From the NCBI GenBank assembly GCA_023248415.1, contig JAHFEP010000022.1, positions 2,725 through 11,942 of the forward strand: DNA of 9,218 nt, in the 5' to 3' direction. This document shows, piece by piece, positions 1 through 5,216 of this stretch (positions are counted from its first letter, which is position 1; each line of letters starts with the position of its first letter). Both the position numbers and the translations under genes were made by a program. The notes under the pieces were generated by a model, which did no database searches, had not been told where the DNA came from, and worked only from the letters and a program-made list of their open reading frames with translations. This DNA comes from Nitrospirota bacterium (lineage in GTDB: Bacteria; Nitrospirota; CAKKRA01; 9FT-COMBO-42-15).

Positions 1-17
1 TTAGTGGGAGGAGAGTA

Positions 18-1028
18 ATGCCTGAATTAAGAAAAGACCCTATCATCGGCAGATGGGTGATAATATCTACAGGACGTGGCAAGAGACCGTCCAATTTTAC
101 ACATAAAAGGGAGGATGTGCTTAAAGGAGGTTTCTGTCCTTTCTGTCCGGGAAATGAGGATAAAACACCGCCAGAGGTGCTTTCTTACAGAACCGACGGT
201 TCAAAGCCAAATACGGCTGGCTGGTCTGTTCGCGTTGTGCCGAATAAATTCCCTGCTTTACAGATTGAAGGCTATTTGCACAGGGAAGGTGTCGGAATCT
301 TTGACAAGATGAGCGGTATCGGCGCGCATGAAGTAATTATTGAATCACCTGAGCATACAGAAAGCCTTGCAACGCTTTCTGTTAAACAGGTTGAGAATGT
401 CCTTTGGTCATTCAGGGACAGGATTATGGATTTAAAAAAGGACACAAGATTCCGCTATATATTGATATTCAAGAACCAGGGCTTTGAAGCAGGCGCAACA
501 CTTGAGCATCCTCATTCACAGCTCATTGCCCTGCCAATTATCCCAAGCCTGGTTGCAGAGGAGATGAAAGGGGCAAAAGAGTATTATGAGTATAAGGAAA
601 GGTGCATATTCTGCGACATTGTTCGTCAGGAGACAACAGACAGGAGCCGTGTTGTTGCAGAAAACAACGAATTCGTAACCCTCTCACCTTATGCGCCGCG
701 ATTCCCCTTTGAAACATGGATACTGCCTAAGATGCATGATGCATCATTTGAGGACATACAAAAGCAGAACATGGAAAACCTTGCAAGGATACTTTCTGAA
801 TCATTAAAGCGGATGAGCAGGGTATTGAATGACCCGCCGTATAATTTTATCATCCATAACTCTCCTTTAAAAGATGGAAAAACAACATACGAAGACTATT
901 ATCACTGGCACATAGAGATAATGCCAAAACTTACGCATGTTGCAGGCTTTGAAGCAGGCTCTGGTTTTTATATCAATCCAACCCCGCCTGAAGAGGCAGC
1001 AAGGTATCTTAAGGAAGCTGAGATATGA
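18..1028 (+). CDS. galT: GalT-family nucleotidyltransferase (galactose-1-phosphate uridylyltransferase or ADP-glucose phosphorylase type)
   Basis: A 336-residue HIT-superfamily enzyme that moves a nucleotidyl group between sugar phosphates through a uridylyl- or adenylyl-histidine intermediate, in the cytoplasm. The active-site motif HPHSQ lies at residues 164-168, with His166 the expected nucleophile. Two zinc sites can be read: C40/C43 (CPFC) with H113 and H164, and C196/C199 (CIFC) with H240 and H297. The opening PELRKDP..RWVI and the late NDPPYN..IH..PLK segments resemble, from memory, the plant ADP-glucose phosphorylase branch (Arabidopsis At5g18200) as well as bacterial proteins annotated GalT. 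The start is supported by a GGAGGAGAG ribosome site at 7-15. Its stop overlaps the glgA start by 4 bp (ATGA), so the two are probably translationally coupled, and that pairing favours an ADP-glucose/glycogen role. The family is certain; the exact nucleotide-sugar substrate is not. Confidence 0.9.
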   Translation: MPELRKDPIIGRWVIISTGRGKRPSNFTHKREDVLKGGFCPFCPGNEDKTPPEVLSYRTDGSKPNTAGWSVRVVPNKFPALQIEGYLHREGVGIFDKMSGIGAHEVIIESPEHTESLATLSVKQVENVLWSFRDRIMDLKKDTRFRYILIFKNQGFEAGATLEHPHSQLIALPIIPSLVAEEMKGAKEYYEYKERCIFCDIVRQETTDRSRVVAENNEFVTLSPYAPRFPFETWILPKMHDASFEDIQKQNMENLARILSESLKRMSRVLNDPPYNFIIHNSPLKDGKTTYEDYYHWHIEIMPKLTHVAGFEAGSGFYINPTPPEEAARYLKEAEI

Positions 1029-2473
1029 GGATAGCCTTTGTATCATCAGAGGTGGCGCCGTTCTCTAAAACAGGCGGACTGGCAGATGTTGCTGCAGCCC
1101 TGCCAAAGGCATTAGAAAGGCTTGGACATAAGGTTTATATAATCACACCTAAATACAAGGTCATAGATGAGAAAAAATTTGACCTCGCATCCACAGGCAG
1201 GCATATTGAGGTGCCTGTGTCAGATAAAAAGGTCAGCGGAGAAATCATCTGCGGCAAAATGGGAAAGGATATTAATATCTACTTTATTAAAAAGGATGAA
1301 TATTATTATCGTGACTATATCTATTCAACACCTCAGGGAGACTATCTTGACAATGCTGAGAGGTTTGTATTTTTTTCAAAGGCTGTGCTTGAGGCAATAA
1401 ATGCACTTGATTTAAATCCTGATATAATCCACTGCCACGACTGGCAGACTGGACTTGTGCCTTTATTCTTAAAAACCCATTATAAAGACCATCCTGATTT
1501 TCAAAAGGTCAAAACTATTCTTACTATACACAACCTTGGCTACCACGGTCTATTCTGGGCATTGGATATGCATCTTCTGAATCTCGGACCAGAATACTTT
1601 GCGCCGCAATATTTAGAATTCTACGGGAAGATAAGCTTCTTAAAGGCTGGTATTGTTTTTTCAGATGTTATTACAACGGTAAGCAAAAAATACCGTGAAG
1701 AAATCCAGTCGCCTGAATATGGCTATGGCTTTGAGGGTTTGTTGAAAGAAAAAGCTGAAAAGCTCTTTGGCATTACCAATGGAATTGATTATGATGAGTG
1801 GGACCCTTCAAGAGACAAATTTATAATTGAAAACTACACAATAGCTCATTTGAAGGGAAAAAAATCATGCAAGAAGGATTTGCAGAAGACATTCAATCTT
1901 CCTCAATCACCTGACATACCAGTAATCGGCATGATATCAAGGCTCAGCAGCCAGAAGGGATGGGATATATTTTCAGAGGCAGCAGATGATTTGATGAAGA
2001 TGGATGTCCAGTTTACAATACTTGGAACAGGGGACGAAAAATACCACCATATTGTAAAAGATCTCTCTATCAAATATCCTGATAAAATCAGTGCAATGAT
2101 AACCTTTGATGACACACTTGCACACAAGATTGAGGCAGGGGCAGACATGTTTCTGATGCCTTCAAGATATGAACCTTGCGGACTTAATCAGATGATAAGC
2201 CTTAGATATTGCACGATACCAGTTGTAAGGGCAACTGGCGGACTTGATGATGTTATAAAAGATTATAATTCTAAAAATAGAACAGGAAATGGATTTAAGT
2301 TTAAAGAATATTCTTCAAAGGAATTGATAAGTTCCATCAAAAGAGCATTGCAGGTATACAACAATAGGGTTGGGTGGGATAATATTATAAAAAATGGCCT
2401 GAAAGATAACTATTCGTGGGATAAATCAGCGATTGAGTATGATAGCCTCTACAGACAACTCTTCTCAAAATAA
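1025..2473 (+). CDS. glgA: Glycogen synthase (ADP-glucose type)
   Basis: GT5-family alpha-1,4-glucan synthase of 482 residues, the normal length for bacterial GlgA. It extends glycogen by transferring glucose from ADP-glucose (sometimes UDP-glucose) in the cytoplasm. The N-terminal nucleotide-sugar loop KTGGL is at residues 15-19. IHCHDWQTGL (135-144) and IHNLGYHG (about 169) follow in the first Rossmann domain. The second domain has TNGID.DEWDP, the ISRLSSQKGWD region near 305, and SRYEPCGLNQ, with Glu383 corresponding to E. coli Glu377. RATGGL near residue 400 completes the acceptor/donor site. The gene starts inside the last codons of the GalT-like gene, so the two form one operon. No branching enzyme, ADP-glucose pyrophosphorylase or phosphorylase gene is visible in the window. 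All key motifs are intact. Confidence 0.97.
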   Translation: MRIAFVSSEVAPFSKTGGLADVAAALPKALERLGHKVYIITPKYKVIDEKKFDLASTGRHIEVPVSDKKVSGEIICGKMGKDINIYFIKKDEYYYRDYIYSTPQGDYLDNAERFVFFSKAVLEAINALDLNPDIIHCHDWQTGLVPLFLKTHYKDHPDFQKVKTILTIHNLGYHGLFWALDMHLLNLGPEYFAPQYLEFYGKISFLKAGIVFSDVITTVSKKYREEIQSPEYGYGFEGLLKEKAEKLFGITNGIDYDEWDPSRDKFIIENYTIAHLKGKKSCKKDLQKTFNLPQSPDIPVIGMISRLSSQKGWDIFSEAADDLMKMDVQFTILGTGDEKYHHIVKDLSIKYPDKISAMITFDDTLAHKIEAGADMFLMPSRYEPCGLNQMISLRYCTIPVVRATGGLDDVIKDYNSKNRTGNGFKFKEYSSKELISSIKRALQVYNNRVGWDNIIKNGLKDNYSWDKSAIEYDSLYRQLFSK

Positions 2474-2576
2474 AAAAATTATCTTCTAATACTTATGTCA
2501 TTTTATGTCACGAGATGGACAAAACTGTCATTGAATATCTATCTCCTTATAAAATAAAAGAATTATTATATATTTG

Positions 2577-2593
2577 AATAGCTAATAGCTATT
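2577..2593 (+). terminator. Short dyad followed by T5; weak terminator or activator site
   Basis: AATAGCT, a 3-nt spacer AAT, then AGCTATT form a perfect 7-bp inverted repeat, with five T residues at 2592-2596. It could end the galT-glgA transcript, although the stem is AT-rich and lies about 100 nt past the glgA stop. The alternative is a dyad binding site about 110-120 bp upstream of the sigma-54 promoter. The sequence does not decide between these. Confidence 0.3.
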
Positions 2594-2698
2594 TTTGTGA
2601 CAAATCATACATTTTCTCTATTTTTCTAATCCCTTCTTCTAAAGACAAAAGCCTTCTATAAACAATAGGTTGCAAGATTATCAAATAAAAAGAAAATG

Positions 2699-2714
2699 TG
2701 GCACAATTATTGCT
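2699..2714 (+). promoter_or_regulatory. Sigma-54 (RpoN) -24/-12 promoter
   Basis: TGGCAC at 2699-2704, five bases, then TTGCT at 2710-2714. This matches the RpoN consensus TGGCAC-N5-TTGCW. The invariant GG (2700-2701) and GC (2712-2713) are separated by exactly 10 nt. Transcription would begin near 2725, giving a leader of about 50 nt before the receiver gene at 2778. A promoter of this class needs an AAA+ enhancer-binding activator, and none is encoded in the window. The motif match is seen directly; activity is inferred. Confidence 0.75.
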
Positions 2715-2777
2715 TATTAAAATATACGTTAATTAATCTCTAACTGTCTTTGAATCCTGCAATAAGCAGAGAGTGAA

Positions 2778-3161
2778 ATGAAAAAAGAAAAAATAAATAT
2801 ATTAGCAGTAGATGACGACAAAGAATTTTTAACCCTCCTCCATGATGTATTGAAAGAAGAGGGTTATGAAATATCTGTAGCTGAAAGCTTGCCTGATGCA
2901 ATAAAAAAGGTAAAGGATATATTATTTGACCTGATAATAACAGACAAGAATATGCCTGAGCCAAAGGGCGCTGACCTTATTAACGAGATTAAATCAATCA
3001 GCCCTGCTTCCAAAATAATTGTTCTTACTGGATTCGGAGACGTTGAATCTTATCTTGAACTGATGAATCTTGGTATTTATGATTATCTAAACAAGCCCGT
3101 TAAAATGTCAGAATTAAAGATAACAATAAAAAGGGCATTAAATCTTCAAAATGCAGCTTAG
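2778..3161 (+). CDS. Stand-alone response regulator receiver protein
   Basis: A 127-residue protein consisting only of a CheY-like receiver domain. The acidic pocket is VDDD at residues 11-14, the phosphoacceptor is Asp56 in TDKNMP, the switch Thr is Thr84 in VLTG, and the conserved Lys is Lys106 in NKP. It therefore has everything needed to accept a phosphoryl group from a histidine kinase. There is no DNA-binding or enzymatic output domain, so it should act by protein-protein contact or as a phosphorelay intermediate. AGAGAG before the ATG can serve as ribosome site. A sigma-54 promoter lies 64 bp upstream, and the next gene starts 13 bp after the stop, so the pair is probably one transcript. 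No histidine kinase is in the window. The family call is certain; partner and output are unknown. Confidence 0.93.
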   Translation: MKKEKINILAVDDDKEFLTLLHDVLKEEGYEISVAESLPDAIKKVKDILFDLIITDKNMPEPKGADLINEIKSISPASKIIVLTGFGDVESYLELMNLGIYDYLNKPVKMSELKITIKRALNLQNAA

Positions 3162-3174
3162 AAAGGAGGCAGCA

Positions 3175-3549
3175 ATGAGCAGGAATCTTTTGATTTATGC
3201 CAGCGGGTGGGAGGAGAGTTTAGGCAAGGCAATGCTGAAGATAAGAATAGAAGACGAAGAAAATCAAAAGGTACTAAAAGATATCAGTCATTTAATTGAT
3301 GCAAAGGACATGATGGAGGCAGAATACGAGGCATTTATCCACAGTCTATTTAACGCCTACATACTGCATGCGGAGCGGGTAAGGTTTATATCTAACAATA
3401 AAGAGTTTGTAGCTCAGATAAATAAGCGGGTTAAAGGAATCGGTTCATTAAGGCCGATGAAAGAACAGTCAAAAAAATTGATAAAAGGTTTTAAAGAGGT
3501 AAGGATAGAATTCATAGAACCACTAAAAGAAATGGCAATGGCAAGCTAA
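3175..3549 (+). CDS. Hypothetical helical protein, co-transcribed with receiver
   Basis: A 124-residue protein that I do not recognise. I chose the ATG at 3175 because AAAGGAGG at 3162-3169 precedes it at ideal spacing. An in-frame ATG at 3151 lies inside the end of the receiver gene without a comparable ribosome site. The sequence is rich in Lys, Glu, Met and Ile and reads as mostly alpha-helical, with no signal peptide, membrane segment, cysteine or metal motif. A short N-terminal LLIYASGWEESLGKAMLKI segment precedes a long charged helical region, and the tail is amphipathic (FIEPLKEMAMA). Its position directly after a single-domain receiver, behind a sigma-54 promoter, makes it a candidate partner or output of that receiver. 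This is inference from adjacency only. Confidence 0.8.
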   Translation: MSRNLLIYASGWEESLGKAMLKIRIEDEENQKVLKDISHLIDAKDMMEAEYEAFIHSLFNAYILHAERVRFISNNKEFVAQINKRVKGIGSLRPMKEQSKKLIKGFKEVRIEFIEPLKEMAMAS

Positions 3550-3556
3550 AATTCCT

Positions 3557-3652
3557 GGGGCCCAACATGTTTCAAAATTCCCCCCCCATGTTGTGAAGGC
3601 CGTAGACCTCCCCTAACTTCCTCATAGGGGGCAGGTCTACGGCCAGGGCCCT
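3557..3652. other. GC-rich three-way-junction palindrome
   Basis: A GC-rich block in AT-rich surroundings, 7 bp after the hypothetical gene. Three nested pairings are visible. The outer stem is GGGCCC (3558-3563) with GGGCCC (3646-3651). Arm 1 is CAACATG (3563-3569) with CATGTTG (3587-3593), around a loop containing a C8 run. Arm 2 is a perfect 12-bp stem, GGCCGTAGACCT (3598-3609) with AGGTCTACGGCC (3633-3644), extended by C4/G4 across one bulged C. C3563 can pair in only one of the first two stems. T-runs on either side are weak, so a classic intrinsic terminator is doubtful, although it sits between convergent genes. It could be a transcription barrier, a small structured RNA or a mobile palindromic repeat. 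Confidence 0.7.
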
Positions 3653-3707
3653 TTCTAAAAAACCATAAAGCACATAGTAATAAAATCCCTATAATATTTA
3701 CAATAAA

Positions 3708-3723
3708 CCAGAATAATCTCTGG
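3708..3723 (-). terminator. Possible weak terminator after bS22-type gene
   Basis: CCAGA (3708-3712) and TCTGG (3719-3723) form a 5-bp stem with a 6-nt loop, 13 bp past the minus-strand stop of the bS22-type gene. On that strand it is followed by GTTTATTGT, a poor U-tract. It may end the long minus-strand operon together with the stronger palindrome at 3557-3652. Low confidence because the stem is short. Confidence 0.3.
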
Positions 3724-3736
3724 CAGGGAAATGATC

Positions 3737-3838
3737 TTATTTACCCCTCTTCCTTCTCTCCCACCTTGTCCTCTTTAATAGCTTCTTGTGCTTGTGCTTG
3801 CTCATCTTCTTTATCCTCTTTTTTACAACGCTTCCCAT
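3737..3838 (-). CDS. bS22 / AURKAIP1-COX24 domain miniature ribosomal protein
   Basis: A 33-codon gene. The product begins MGSVVKKRIKKMSKHKHKK and continues LLKRTRWERRKRGK. It is extremely basic, with 19 Lys/Arg in 33 residues. It matches, from memory and in length, the mycobacterial small-subunit protein bS22 (MGSV.KKR.K.MSK.KH.KLL.RTR..RRK.GK). It also matches the wider AURKAIP1/COX24 C-terminal domain family, which is found in mitochondria (mS38) and several bacterial phyla and sits near the ribosomal decoding region. The start is fixed by an extended Shine-Dalgarno, AAGGAGGTGAT, 3 nt before the ATG. That is among the strongest ribosome sites possible and is expected for a ribosomal protein. 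The gene follows an RNA methyltransferase gene by 74 bp and may have its own promoter. It is short enough to be missed by length-filtered gene calling. Confidence 0.9.
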   Translation of the reverse strand: MGSVVKKRIKKMSKHKHKKLLKRTRWERRKRGK

Positions 3839-3867
3839 AAATCACCTCCTTTTATTGACTGCCATAA

Positions 3868-3897
3868 ATTCTATATCAGCAGAAGAGAAAATACCAA
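3868..3897 (-). promoter_or_regulatory. Possible sigma-70-type promoter for bS22-type gene
   Basis: On the minus strand, TTGGTA (3897-3892) and TATAGAAT (3875-3868) resemble -35 and -10 boxes with a 16-17 nt spacer. Initiation would fall near 3862, leaving about 24 nt before the ATG at 3838, which is just enough for the strong ribosome site. A dedicated promoter would make sense for a highly expressed ribosomal protein gene. Both boxes are imperfect, so this is tentative. Confidence 0.35.
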
Positions 3898-3912
3898 TAA
3901 TAATCTCCTTTG

Positions 3913-4725
3913 TCAAGTTTTTAAAGCCCTTTGTCTTGCCGCTTCATATATCACAACAGATGCAGAAACAGCTACATTTAAGGATTCTACATCTCCTGAC
4001 ATTGGAATTTTCAGCCGTATATCCATTAATCCCTCAATCTCATCAGGCAGACCTGCCGCCTCATGACCAAAGGCTAAAACAATTGGCCATGTAAGGTCTT
4101 CGTTAAAATAATTTTTCTCTGCCTTTGGAAAAAATCCGACGCTCCTGTAACCTAAATTCCTTGCCCTCTTTATAAACATATCAACACTGTCTATCTTAAC
4201 AATAGGCATCCTGAAGATAGACCCCATTGTTGCCCTTACCACCTTTGGATTGTAAGGGTCAACTGTTCCTTCTGTTACAGCAATCCCGTTAATACCTCCT
4301 GCCTCTGCTACACGGATTATTGTCCCCAGATTGCCAGGGTCCTGCAATTTATATAAAAGTAAAATTGCGCCCCCTGCCTTATTAAACAAGGCATCTTCTT
4401 CATAAAGCCTTTTTTCAACAACAGCTATCATCCCCTGATGCGTTACAACATCAGAAAGATAATCTAAAATTAAGTCAGTAGTATAAATAATATCCAGACC
4501 GAGACCTTTTATTTTATTCATAAAAGGCTTATTTATTTCTGATTCACCTAATTTATCAGATACAAAAATATATTTAATCAGAGAGCCGCTCTTTACAGCC
4601 TCCTCAATAAGCTTTATACCTTCACATATAAAAAGGCCTGATTCAGCAGCCCTTTTAGATTTTAAAAGATGAACGGATTTTACAAGCGGGTTTGATTTGC
4701 TCGTTATCTTTGGAAGGTTTTTCAT
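3913..4725 (-). CDS. TrmH/SpoU-family RNA 2'-O-methyltransferase
   Basis: A 270-residue S-adenosylmethionine-dependent methyltransferase of the SPOUT class, acting on rRNA or tRNA ribose. Residues 1-105 form the substrate-binding L30e-like domain (SNPLVK..LL.SK.RAAESGLFICEG). The catalytic trefoil-knot domain follows with all three motifs: motif 1 DPGNLGTIIR (129-138, Asn132 and Arg138), motif 2 LAFGHEAAGLPDE (217-229), and motif 3 IPMSGDVESLNVAVSASV (240-257). The architecture and length match the RlmB/TsnR-like and YsgA-type rRNA methyltransferases; the target nucleotide cannot be read from sequence. The start lies 10 bp after the FabZ-like stop, with only a poor ribosome site, so translation may be coupled to that gene. 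The neighbouring bS22-type gene makes a ribosome-related pair at the operon's end. Confidence 0.93.
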   Translation of the reverse strand: MKNLPKITSKSNPLVKSVHLLKSKRAAESGLFICEGIKLIEEAVKSGSLIKYIFVSDKLGESEINKPFMNKIKGLGLDIIYTTDLILDYLSDVVTHQGMIAVVEKRLYEEDALFNKAGGAILLLYKLQDPGNLGTIIRVAEAGGINGIAVTEGTVDPYNPKVVRATMGSIFRMPIVKIDSVDMFIKRARNLGYRSVGFFPKAEKNYFNEDLTWPIVLAFGHEAAGLPDEIEGLMDIRLKIPMSGDVESLNVAVSASVVIYEAARQRALKT

Positions 4726-4735
4726 CTAAGTATAA

Positions 4736-5206
4736 TCAGCCTGCGCTGCTTATTATTGCAATAGAGAGTTCGCCTTTCGCTATTATCCTATCCCCTGTCC
4801 GCGCTGTGCCCTTAAATCTAAATAGATTGCCAAATTTTTGTGTCAACTCAATGTCAAGAAAGAGCCTGTCGCCAATATGAATTTCTTCTAAAAAAGAAAA
4901 ATCCTTCACTTCAATCAGATAGCCTGAATAATCCCTCCCCCCATTTACTTCCCCCCTTACTAAGGAGGGGGGATACAGGGGGGTTTTATTATAAGAGAGC
5001 GCGATGCCTGCTGCCTGCGCCATAGCTTCAATAATCAATGAAGGAGAAAGCAAAAGGAAATCTTCATTTGAAGTAATGGCCATTAAACCTGTCGCCCTTT
5101 TGCCAGGCGTCAGATTTATAATACTGTCCACAAATAAAAAGGGATAACGGTGTGGGAGGATATTATATATCTCCTCAACCCCCACTTTCATTATCCCTGC
5201 ATCCAT
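4736..5206 (-). CDS. FabZ-like hotdog protein, lacks canonical catalytic His segment
   Basis: A hotdog-fold protein of about 156 residues, related to 3-hydroxyacyl-ACP dehydratases, which remove water from 3-hydroxyacyl chains on acyl carrier protein. LPHRYPFLFVD (17-27) and IIEAMAQAAGIAL (58-70, Glu60 matching E. coli Glu68) are clear. Between NEDFL and LIIEAM, E. coli FabZ has QGHFPGKPIFPGV with catalytic His54; here only LLSPS remains, so that His is absent. Hotdog dehydratases of the ApeP/COG4706 type also lack GHFPG, so this may be a divergent dehydratase, a binding protein or an inactive subunit. Residues 73-92 are an extra loop encoded by a palindromic repeat. I chose the ATG at 5206, 10 bp after the ACP stop; an ATG at 5191 behind GCAGGGATA is equally possible. 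A longer frame from 5260 would overlap the ACP gene. Confidence 0.85.
   Translation of the reverse strand: MDAGIMKVGVEEIYNILPHRYPFLFVDSIINLTPGKRATGLMAITSNEDFLLLSPSLIIEAMAQAAGIALSYNKTPLYPPSLVRGEVNGGRDYSGYLIEVKDFSFLEEIHIGDRLFLDIELTQKFGNLFRFKGTARTGDRIIAKGELSIAIISSAG
4933..4983. repeat. Palindromic C/G-run repeat inserted in frame in the fabZ-like gene
   Basis: Runs CCCTCCCCCC (4933-4942), CCCCCCTT (4951-4958), AAGGAGGGGGG (4962-4972) and GGGGGG (4978-4983) form a compact inverted repeat. The core hairpin pairs CCCCCCTT with AAGG-A-GGGGGG around ACT. Read on the minus strand it encodes TPLYPPSLVRGEVNGG within the FabZ-like protein, in frame. I recall similar elements, whose translations contain PPLTPPYQGGE or PPLIRGE, scattered through many bacterial genomes, mostly between genes. 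Only one copy is in this window, so dispersal is inferred. Confidence 0.65.
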
Positions 5207-5216
5207 AAATATACTC

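Larger units (their letters stand above)
2474..2777. other. AT-rich intergenic regulatory region
   Basis: A 304-bp stretch without a convincing gene, between glgA and the receiver gene. It holds a directly repeated octamer TTATGTCA at 2493-2500 and 2503-2510, exactly 10 bp apart (one helical turn). It also holds a GACA-N4-TGTC dyad at 2518-2529, an AATAGCT/AGCTATT dyad at 2577-2593, and a sigma-54 promoter at 2699-2714. The repeats lie about 120-210 bp upstream of that promoter, where enhancer-binding activators usually bind. Their role is inferred. The minus strand also carries a coding-like stretch with no ATG start near its beginning (see findings). Confidence 0.6.

Noticed and set aside
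2513..2536. Minus-strand mini-frame MTVLSIS with an AAGGAG upstream
   Set aside because: Only 7 codons long and the ribosome-like site is 11 nt away; no support for a real peptide beyond a faint antitoxin-like start.
3151..3174. Start of the hypothetical protein at 3151
   Set aside because: It lies inside the receiver gene's last codons, while AAAGGAGG directly serves the ATG at 3175.
3580..3587. C8 homopolymer as a sequencing error or frameshift site
   Set aside because: It lies in a non-coding loop and breaks no reading frame, so nothing in the sequence shows an error.
3786..4094. Plus-strand open frames at 3786-4094
   Set aside because: They are antisense to the bS22-type and methyltransferase genes, have low-complexity composition and no ribosome site.
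4962..4983. G-quadruplex on the plus strand
   Set aside because: Only two long G runs plus a short GG are present, so four separate runs of three with loops are not available without contrivance; a hairpin explains it better.
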